From NCBI GenBank assembly GCA_964475955.1, contig CAYYZY010000003.1, positions 29,440-93,439 on the forward strand: a DNA stretch of 64,000 nt. Reading direction: 5' to 3'. The position numbers were made by a program, and so were the translations under genes. The notes beneath the pieces are model-generated. The model did no database searches. It was given only the letters and a program-made list of their open reading frames with translations, and was not told the origin of the DNA. Positions 8,838 to 15,221 of this stretch are shown here, piece by piece. The first letter of the stretch is position 1. Each line of letters starts with the position of its first letter. This stretch comes from DATKZH01 sp964475955. Lineage in GTDB: Bacteria; Planctomycetota; Planctomycetia; Pirellulales; Thermoguttaceae.

Positions 8838-8897
8838 TGACTCGCCGGACGCGGCCTTCGGTCCGACCCCAGGAGGACGGAGTGGCATTGCGTGCTC

Positions 8898-8928
8898 CTG
8901 TAAGACGGAATGGCATCCCGTCCTACAG
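8898..8928. repeat. Dispersed palindrome, family D (agacggaatggcat..)
   Basis: The core taagacggaatggcatccc is followed by gtccta, giving an imperfect palindrome around ggcatc. A second copy with a more perfect centre lies at 63207-63235. Confidence 0.75.
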
Positions 8929-9071
8929 ACGCGCGCCGTGCACGCAGCCGGTCAACGAAGACCGTCCCCGGAGAAAATGGCGAGGTCTTGTAGCAGACGG
9001 GCAGACCTGCGTCAACGCAGGATGGGAGATCTGGGTAAACGAGATGGTTTTCGGCCTGGCGCATAGCGTCA

Positions 9072-9144
9072 GGGTGGCTTCGAGCGCAGCGAGCCCACAG
9101 TCCGACCAATTCCGGGGGCTCGCTGCGCTCGACCCCGGCCACCC
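9072..9144. repeat. Dispersed palindrome, family A, 73 bp
   Basis: Left arm gggtggcttcgagcgcagcg and right arm ending gctcgaccccggccaccc flank a conserved ~20-base centre (cacagtccgaccaattcc). It is almost base-for-base identical to the copy at 30283-30354, including the non-paired centre, so the element is copied as a unit. Confidence 0.85.
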
Positions 9145-9182
9145 GGCAGCGGCAGGCCGGCCCGGGCGGTTCATGTCGGGCC

Positions 9183-9250
9183 GTAGTGACCCGATTCATC
9201 GGGTTCGGAGGGCGCGGAACGGCCTCCGACCGCATGAATGCGGTCGCTAC
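9183..9250. repeat. Dispersed palindrome, family E (gtagtgacc..ggtcgctac)
   Basis: Outer arms are gtagtgacc at 9183-9191 and ggtcgctac near 9242-9250, each containing its own small palindrome (cgattcatcg; cgcatgaatgcg). A related cluster is at 62264-62392. Confidence 0.7.
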
Positions 9251-9331
9251 CAGCGGCGTATGGACAAGCCGCCCTGGCCGGCGCTCGCCGTGGGCCGCCC
9301 GGAATGGCACACGCTACGGCCGTGCAGGGCC

Positions 9332-10603
9332 CTACGCGCCGTCGGCCCCCAGGATCACGGCGACTGAATGGCCGACGGGGGAGTGATTGAGCACCAGCGC
9401 CGTCGGCCGGCTCACTTCGCTCGGCTCCCCGTGGATCACGTTGATCGGGCAGCCGGGATCGGGGCGCTCGTAGTTGAGGGTGGGGGCGACGAGTCCTTTT
9501 TCCAGGGCGAGCACGCTGACGGCCATCTCCACCGCGCCCCCCCCGGCCGCCAGGTTGCCGAAGAAGCTCTTGGGCGCGGTGACCGGCACGTCGTCCAACG
9601 TGTCGCGAATCGCCTGCGCCTCGACCTCGTCGTCGAGCCTCGTGCTCAGCCCGTGCGCGTTGACGTGCCCCACCTCCCCCGGTTCGAGCCCCGCGGCCCG
9701 AAGCGCGCTTTGGATCGCCCCGCGGATCGCCCGGCCCTCAAACGGCTCGCCCCGAGGCCTCGGCTCGAACGTGCTCGCTTGGCCGAGGATGCGGGCCAAG
9801 ACCCGGGCGCCGCGGCCTTCGGCGTGGGACCGTTCTTCCAACAGGAAGGCCCCCGCGCCTTCGCCGTGGACCATTCCGTCGCGATCCGCCTCGAAGGGGC
9901 GGCACGCGCCCGCCGGATCGTCGAGCCGCTGCGACGGCTCATGAAGCGCCTGCCGGGCCCAGGCGAACGGCGTCACCCGCGAGCCGGTCCCCCCGGCGAT
10001 CATCAGGTCGGTCTGGCCGCGTTCGATCACGCGCATCGCCTCGACCACCGCCGCAAGGCTCGAGGCTTCCTGCATCACCAGGGCGTTGGTGGGCCCTTGG
10101 ACGTCGCGGGCGATTCCGATGTGGCAGGCGGGCATGTTGGGCAGATACTTGAGCATCCACAGCGGGAACATCTCCGCCAGCGCCTTCTCGCCCCAGTACT
10201 GGAAGTCGAACTTCCCGTCCGGCATGCAGCTTCGATACGGGGCGACCATCTCCCGCAGGTCGCACGGGATCATGTCGGCCCCGAACACGACGCCGAACCG
10301 CCGCAGATCGACGGGCTGGTCGTCGATGGCCGCGTCGAGGCAGGCCAGATCGGCGGCCACGGCGGCCATCTGGATGTCGCGCGACATCACTTTGAGCGAT
10401 TTGCGGGGCCGAACGTGCTTTCCCGGCTGCAAGTCGACGACCTGGCCCGCAATCGTGCGGGACACGTCGTGGTCGAGCAGCGAGTCGAGCGAGCGGACGC
10501 CGCTTCGTCCCTCGCAGAGCGAGGCCCAGAATGGGTCGCGCCCCGTCCCGATGGGGCTCACAACCCCCATTCCGGTGATTACCACTTCCCTCGTTGGTGC
10601 CAT
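9332..10603 (-). CDS. Beta-ketoacyl-ACP synthase homologue lacking the catalytic Cys
   Basis: The 423-aa protein has the full FabF/KAS-II thiolase fold (VVITGMGVVSPIG at the N-terminus, GEGAGAFLLEE in the middle, LNHSPVGHSVAVILG at the end). Condensing enzymes use a Cys-His-His triad. Here the segment that normally ends T-A-C reads G170-PTNALVMQ-E179-A, so the nucleophilic Cys is replaced by Glu179. The first His is kept (NAH317G). The second, normally KSxxGH, reads K345SFFGN350, so His is Asn. Condensation is therefore unlikely. The change resembles chain-length-factor or decarboxylating ketosynthase homologues, which carry Gln there, and such proteins usually pair with an active ketosynthase. 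No ACP or second ketosynthase is adjacent. The ATG at 10603 opens the fold exactly. Confidence 0.88.
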   Translation of the reverse strand: MAPTREVVITGMGVVSPIGTGRDPFWASLCEGRSGVRSLDSLLDHDVSRTIAGQVVDLQPGKHVRPRKSLKVMSRDIQMAAVAADLACLDAAIDDQPVDLRRFGVVFGADMIPCDLREMVAPYRSCMPDGKFDFQYWGEKALAEMFPLWMLKYLPNMPACHIGIARDVQGPTNALVMQEASSLAAVVEAMRVIERGQTDLMIAGGTGSRVTPFAWARQALHEPSQRLDDPAGACRPFEADRDGMVHGEGAGAFLLEERSHAEGRGARVLARILGQASTFEPRPRGEPFEGRAIRGAIQSALRAAGLEPGEVGHVNAHGLSTRLDDEVEAQAIRDTLDDVPVTAPKSFFGNLAAGGGAVEMAVSVLALEKGLVAPTLNYERPDPGCPINVIHGEPSEVSRPTALVLNHSPVGHSVAVILGADGA

Positions 10604-11143
10604 ATTTTCGCCACCAATGGGCCCAAGGGGGCATCTCCCGCCACCGTGTCCGGCTGCCCGTCCACTCTCCGCTTAGCATCGGCGCAACGGCCACCCTCGC
10701 ACGAGCCCCTTTTCACTCCGACACAACACGCCGCCCAACCCACCGGCCCCGTGCCGGTGAAGAAGCCGCCTGGGGGACGACCCGCGCAGCCTCCAATCGC
10801 CACGCGCCCCGAAAGGGGGCCGGCAGGGATTCGCGGAAGTCGTTCGTCGGCCGGTCCTTAGTCGTCTTGCCCATCGTAAAATGGGGCACCCAATCGGACA
10901 AGGGGACCTCGGCGGACGGTAGTCTCCTAGGAGTGTGCGCGCGAGCGCTGCCCCTCTTTCGTGGCAGGGCAGAACCTGGAAGCCATTTTGTGCGTCCAGC
11001 TTGGGGTGGCTGCGCGGCCAGAGATACCTCTTGCGTGGGGGTGTGCGCAGATGGTAGAATAGCAAGTAGGGAGATCGTGCGTGTTGATTGCGTGCCATCT
11101 CCGATATACTCTCTGGAGGTGTTGTTTGTCCTGCGGGTGCGAT
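10604..11143. other. Intergenic region with possible promoters; composition shift
   Basis: This 540-base gap between the divergent ketosynthase homologue and the DUF3467 cassette holds no recognised gene. GC content falls noticeably from about 10860 onward, marking the left edge of the lower-GC cassette. The promoter candidate at 11031-11060 is listed separately. Confidence 0.5.
11031..11060 (+). promoter_or_regulatory. Candidate sigma-70-type promoter for the DUF3467/GNAT cassette
   Basis: TTGCGT at 11031-11036 and TAGAAT at 11055-11060 are separated by 18 bases. The first gene starts at 11144, so the leader would be ~75 bases. A second possible -10 (TATACT, 11105-11110) with TTGATT at 11084 has a 15-base spacer, which is short. 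Confidence 0.4.
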
Positions 11144-11566
11144 ATGCCGAAGAAGAAGAGCAGCAACCAGGGCAAGGGGGCGTCAGATAGGGGCCCCAAG
11201 AAAGCGACAGGCAAGAAGGCTGCCGCGAAGGGTCCACAACTGCCTTTTGAACAGAGAGTGCCAGTACCGATTTCCCGGGAATTTCCACCAGACCAGGTAG
11301 GTGTAACGTCCAATCATTTTGTTATTCAGCAGGACGATTCCGAGTTTCATCTCCTCTTTTTTCAAACACACCCTCCAGTTGTCCTTGCAGACACAGACGA
11401 AGAGCGCCGCGAGATTCTGGCAAACGCCGAAGCGCGATCCATATGCGTAGCCCGTATTATCGTGTCCGCCGATCGGCTTCCGTCGTTCATTGAGGCAATG
11501 GAAAGCAACCTGAAAAGGCACAACGCCCGCAAAGCCGCCGACGACGCGCAGAAGGAGATGCCGTGA
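11144..11566 (+). CDS. DUF3467-like protein with Lys-rich N-terminus
   Basis: The 140-aa protein has a disordered, highly basic N-terminus (MPKKKSSNQG, then KKATGKKAAAK). A compact beta-rich domain follows, with VGVTSNHFVIQQDDSEFHLLFFQ and, near the end, RIIVSADRLPSFIEAMESNLKRH. That arrangement (SNxxx...F.L.F ... S...L..F...L..NL) matches DUF3467, a small domain of unknown function. A GGAGG Shine-Dalgarno at 11115-11119 is 24 bases before the ATG at 11144 but only 6 before an in-frame TTG at 11126, so the true start may be the TTG, adding six residues. The stop overlaps the next gene's GTG by four bases. Codon use is clearly more AT-tolerant than the neighbours. Confidence 0.65.
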   Translation: MPKKKSSNQGKGASDRGPKKATGKKAAAKGPQLPFEQRVPVPISREFPPDQVGVTSNHFVIQQDDSEFHLLFFQTHPPVVLADTDEERREILANAEARSICVARIIVSADRLPSFIEAMESNLKRHNARKAADDAQKEMP

Positions 11567-11925
11567 CAGAGAAGTACTCAGCGTGTATCGCCGAAAGCAG
11601 TATTGGCAACGCGGCTGTGGTGGAGATGCCCGGGGTGGACTGCGGCGCCGGCGACTCGGTGTCGCTGGGCGATATTCGTGCTGACGCTTGGCGCGCGGAC
11701 ATATCTCTTGCTTCATCCACAGGTAGCGAGTCCATGGAACATCAGCCACAACGGCATAGTTTCCCACTTGCCACCCTGCGTGACTGCCTGGAAGCGAGTG
11801 AGTTTATTGAAAGGCAACGCCGCAAACTTGAAATAGAAGAGGCTCTTGAGGATGCCTTCGAGAGCGGCGGCCAAGTGTTCGATGACGCCTTTTGGACCGA
11901 GGTGAAGAAGAGGCGTGCTTCCTAG
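11563..11925 (+). CDS. Small acidic hypothetical protein in the DUF3467/GNAT cassette
   Basis: The 120-aa protein starts at GTG 11563, with GAAGGAG just upstream and a GTGA overlap with the previous stop. The N-terminal ~55 residues are low in charge and Ser/Ala/Asp-rich. The C-terminal half is a charged, probably helical stretch (ASEFIERQRRKLEIEEALEDAFESGG) ending in basic residues. I recognise no family. Its size, acidity and position between two coupled genes would fit an antitoxin or an adaptor for the following acetyltransferase, but no ribbon-helix-helix or other DNA-binding motif is visible, so that is only a suggestion. Confidence 0.6.
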   Translation: MTEKYSACIAESSIGNAAVVEMPGVDCGAGDSVSLGDIRADAWRADISLASSTGSESMEHQPQRHSFPLATLRDCLEASEFIERQRRKLEIEEALEDAFESGGQVFDDAFWTEVKKRRAS

Positions 11926-11949
11926 GATCGCAGCCTGGGCGAGGGAATT

Positions 11950-12459
11950 GTGCGGCTCAAGGTTCTTGAGTTCTCAGCGGAGTGCCTCCCTCGCGTGCAG
12001 CACTTCGAGTGCGGCTCCAGCATTCCTGCCGAGTATGCTGCTGCTTGGATCAAGGCGGCCCCATCCTGCAAAGGCGCGCTCCACTCCATACGAGAGCATG
12101 GGAATTCCGTCTGGCTCTACTATGCCAGACAAGATCTTGTGGGGTTTTCTTCGCTTGGAACTACCCGATGGCGCATTCCCCCGCCGGACGGGCCACGTCG
12201 TGAAGCGGGGTTCCTTCCGATGTTGGCTGTAGCGACGCAGTTTCAGGGAAAGGCTTGTGGGCGCCAGAAGCTTCGGTATTCCGACGCGATTCTCTCCGAC
12301 ACCATCAAGAGAGCACGCGAACGCGGCTTCCGCGAACTGTGTCTGTTTGTCCACGCGGACAATGCACGGGCCCTTCGGCTTTATCAAAGACATGAGTTCC
12401 AGGCGATTGGAGACGCAGATGAGCGAGGGCTTCTCAGGATGCTCAAGCTTCTCGACTAG
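11950..12459 (+). CDS. GNAT-family N-acetyltransferase
   Basis: The 169-aa protein starts at GTG 11950 (gagggaatt upstream). The C-terminal half shows the GNAT core: a central beta strand (FLPMLAVATQFQGKACG, with the Q/R-x-x-G-x-G/A acetyl-CoA loop modified to QGKACG), then YSDAILSDTIKRARERGFRELCLFVHADNARALRLYQRHEFQAIG, which contains the N-x-x-A-x-x-x-Y motif of the family. GNAT enzymes acetylate amines of proteins, tRNA-bound amino acids or small molecules. It is 24 bases downstream of the small acidic gene and probably cotranscribed. The cassette's lower GC suggests acquisition by transfer. Confidence 0.85.
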   Translation: MRLKVLEFSAECLPRVQHFECGSSIPAEYAAAWIKAAPSCKGALHSIREHGNSVWLYYARQDLVGFSSLGTTRWRIPPPDGPRREAGFLPMLAVATQFQGKACGRQKLRYSDAILSDTIKRARERGFRELCLFVHADNARALRLYQRHEFQAIGDADERGLLRMLKLLD

Positions 12460-12890
12460 TCGCTGGTCTGTGGGCGCACCAGGCCGACTGCGCACCGCCG
12501 TCTGAGGGGAATCGCGTACCACCCCAGCATGGGCACGCTCGGCCTGCCGGACCACCCACGGAGCAAGCGACACGGCGACGCCTTCGCCGCGTTCGGGCCG
12601 AGCGAGAATCCCCGAGATCGGATCGAACGTCGACTCTTATTACGGCGGCAGGAGCGGCACGATCGTGACCGGAAGCGGCGGCGCCAATCCGGACAATCTC
12701 ATCACCGGCATTGAAGTCTCATCCCCGGCATGCAGGTGCGTTGAAATCGGCGCGGGAAGCCCTCATCATGAGGCAAGTGAGAACTGCGCGCTCGCCGTTT
12801 TGCCTTGTTTCGGGCACACGCGGCCCGGCGGTCGTCCCGGGCCGGGGGCGTCGGCTGCTACCCGGAAGAAGCCGCAAGGAGGAACCCAAG
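12460..12890. other. Intergenic region with a possible gene remnant
   Basis: The 430-base gap has no intact gene. Between about 12568 and 12720 one frame reads SNVDSYYGGRSGTIVTGSGG followed by NPDNLITGIE, a sequence with the character of a secreted or surface repeat protein, without a start and without continuation. It may be the residue of a larger gene deleted at the edge of the cassette. I cannot name a family. Confidence 0.3.
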
Positions 12891-14750
12891 ATGAATAGGC
12901 TCGCGATCATCATTCTGTCTGCCGGGCTTGCGTTCGGAGGCCCCGCGCGTTCGGAAGACGCCAAGCAGATTCTCTCGGCGACGGGTGTCGAAGGCGGCCT
13001 GATCGTGCATCTCGGGTGCGGCGACGGCCGACTGACGGCGGCCTTGCGGGCGCACGACGGCTTCCTCGTACACGGGCTCGATGCAGAAAGCGCCAACGTG
13101 GCCAAGGCCCGAGCGCATGTGCAGTCCCTTGGCACGTACGGAGACGTGGCCATCGACGAGTTGGCTGGCCCCGCGTTGCCCTATGCCGATAACCTGGTAA
13201 ACCTATTGATCGCTGAAGACCTTGGCCGGGTCTCCATGGACGAATGCCTTCGCGTGCTGGCCCCGGGCGGCGTGGCCTACGTGAAGGTCGACGGGCGGTG
13301 GCGGAAGACGGTCAAGCCGCGACCGCCGGAAATCGATGAATGGACGCACCACCTGCACGACGCCGGAGGAAACGCCGTCGCTGCCGACGCGGTGGTGGGC
13401 CCGCCGCGGCATCTCCAGTGGACGGCCGGCCCGTTGTGGGCCCGCAGCCACGGCTACACGCCGAGCGTGACCGCCATGGTCTCGGCGGGCGGCCGTCTCT
13501 TCGCGATCTGCGACGAGACGCTCAACGGAGCGGGCGACGCCGTGCCGAGTCAATGGTTCCTCGTCGCACGCGACGCCTTCAGCGGCGTGCTTCTCTGGAA
13601 GAAGCCCGTGCCGAATTGGGGGTCCTACGCGTTCAGCGGAACGGCCGACACGGGCGGCGAAATCAGTGTGGGGCGTTTCACCATGCCCCCCCATGCGGCC
13701 AAGCGGCTCGTGGCCGTGGGCGACACGGTTTACGTGACACTCGGGGCCACGGCGGCCGTTTCCGCGCTCGACGCGGCGACCGGGGAGGTCGAGCGGGTCT
13801 ACGCCGAAACGGCCGACGCGGACGAGATTCTCTGGAGCGACGGGAAGCTGATCATCTCGATCAATCCCCCCAAGGAGGCGCGGCCGCCGGTCGTTGAGAA
13901 GGACGCAACCCCACCGCCGGCACGGGGGAAACACGTCTGCGCGGTGGAACCGGCCACGGGGCGCGTGCTTTGGCGCGCGGGGCCCTTCTCGGCCATCCGC
14001 GCCGGGCGGGGGTAGGACCCGTTCGGGAGGATCGAATTGGCCGCCGGCGACGGCAAGGTGTTTCTGCTCACCAGCGAGGACATCGAATGCCTCGACGCCG
14101 GCTCGGGAAAACGTCGCTGGCGGATCGAGCGGCCCGCACTCCCCGACGATGCGGTCCGCCGGCTGGGCTACTCGGGCATGTACGAGTTCCTGCTCTCGGT
14201 GTTGATGTACCTCGACGGCGGGATCTACGTCTACGCCGTGGAACCGGCGACCGGAAAGGTATTGCACCGGGAAGTCGTCTACAGCCCCGACCCCGAGACC
14301 GGCAAAATGGCTACGGAGCCCAGTGCTCAGGCAATGACCGGATTGCTCAACGACGTGCCGGGCAGCGACGGGGAGAACGTGTTCATCCGACAGATGGACG
14401 TCTCTTCGGGCGACGACCACGGGGGCACGCACCTGTTCACCACGGCCGGCTATCTCGACCCGACGTGGTTCAACCGGACCTTCTGGAAGATGGGCCACGC
14501 CCAGACGACCGGCCCGATGGTCCTCGGCGACGGGCGTGGCTTGGCGGTCCACCACGCCCTTCGTTCCTCAGGGCGTGCCACCCGGACGCGATTCGGCGAC
14601 ACCCACTGTAGGGAACGCCCTCCGCGGCGCTTGCGCGCTTACCATAGGCGCGGAACGGCACAGAGGCCGTTCCCTACAGTCGCATCCCGCGCGCCGCGGA
14701 ATCGCGCACGGTCATTAAAAGACCGTGCAAGAAAGGCCAGCGCACCGTAA
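12891..14750 (+). pseudogene. Methyltransferase/PQQ-propeller fusion protein, interrupted and truncated
   Basis: The start at 12891 has a strong AAGGAGG. A signal peptide (MNRLAIIILSAGLAFGGPARS) is followed by a SAM-methyltransferase-like domain (VHLGCGDGRLTAAL; RVLAPGGVAYVKV) and then beta-propeller repeats of the PQQ/BamB type (LVARDAFSGVLLWKK; VSALDAATGEVERVY). An in-frame TAG at 14013-14015 stops translation after 374 codons, yet the same frame continues directly with good propeller sequence (DPFGRIELAAGDGKVFLLTS). Homology then ends at ~14545 (MVLGDG), where a family F palindrome and junk follow up to a stop at 14750. Planctomycetes carry intact versions of this fusion; here it has one nonsense codon and a lost 3' end, so it is called a pseudogene. 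A sequencing error could explain the TAG but not the truncation. Confidence 0.85.
14605..14680. repeat. Dispersed palindrome, family F (actgtagggaacg..cgttccctacagt)
   Basis: A perfect 13-bp inverted repeat: actgtagggaacg at 14605-14617 and cgttccctacagt at 14668-14680. It lies at the point where the propeller fusion gene loses homology. A further hairpin, gcacggtc/gaccgtgc, follows at 14706-14728. Confidence 0.8.
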
Positions 14751-14798
14751 TCGTCTTCCCACAACGACAGAGACGATGAGCACGGAGAGGACACTCCC

Positions 14799-15127
14799 CT
14801 GGAACTCCGCAAGCTGGGAACCAGCGATCTCAACGTCAGTTCGATCGGCTTGGGCTGCGTGACCTTTGGGCGGGAAATCGACGCGGCCACCTCTTCACGG
14901 AACACGGCTTCCGTGTCGTGGAGGAACTGCGGCGGGCCTCGGTCGAGTCGGGCCATTCCCTGGTGAAGCTGGCGCTCGGCTGGGTGCTGGATCGGGACGA
15001 CGTCACGTCGGTCCTGATCGGAGCCCGGCGCGCGGAGCACGTCGATCAGGCGCTCGAAGCCGAGCAGTGGGCTGTCGACGACACCTCGCGGCAATGGCTG
15101 GCCAGGCTCGGATCGCCCCCCCGGTAG
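14799..15127 (+). pseudogene. Aldo/keto reductase remnant with large internal deletion
   Basis: The left piece (14799 to ~14883) reads LELRKLGTSDLNVSSIGLGC then VTFGREID, the characteristic beginning of an aldo/keto reductase. The right piece (~14894-15127), in a different frame, reads EELRRASVESGHSLVKLALG then WVLDRDDVTSVLIGARRAEH, the characteristic C-terminus (NADP-binding strand with the I-G-A-R motif). About 200 residues containing the catalytic Tyr/Lys/His are missing and the two pieces are out of frame. No enzyme can be made. Confidence 0.88.
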
Positions 15128-15221
15128 CCCGGGCGCGCGGGGCGAGATCCGGCGGGACGTGGGCTCTGGCACCCCGCCCAATCAGGCCGCTCGGGTGTCA
15201 TAGCCCCTTAACGAGGCGGCG

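Larger units (their letters stand above)
8801..9331. other. Repeat-rich intergenic region
   Basis: This 530-base gap upstream of the sugar transferase gene contains four different dispersed palindromes in a row and no credible gene: family C at 8817-8837, family D at 8898-8928, family A at 9072-9144 and family E at 9183-9250. Reading frames that cross it are by-products of these repeats. Confidence 0.7.

Noticed and set aside
9332..10603. Calling this gene an active FabF
   Set aside because: The nucleophilic Cys and one catalytic His are replaced, so the activity label would be wrong.
11563..12459. Classical type II toxin-antitoxin pair (RHH antitoxin plus GNAT toxin)
   Set aside because: The small protein shows no ribbon-helix-helix features, so only the weaker cassette claim is made.
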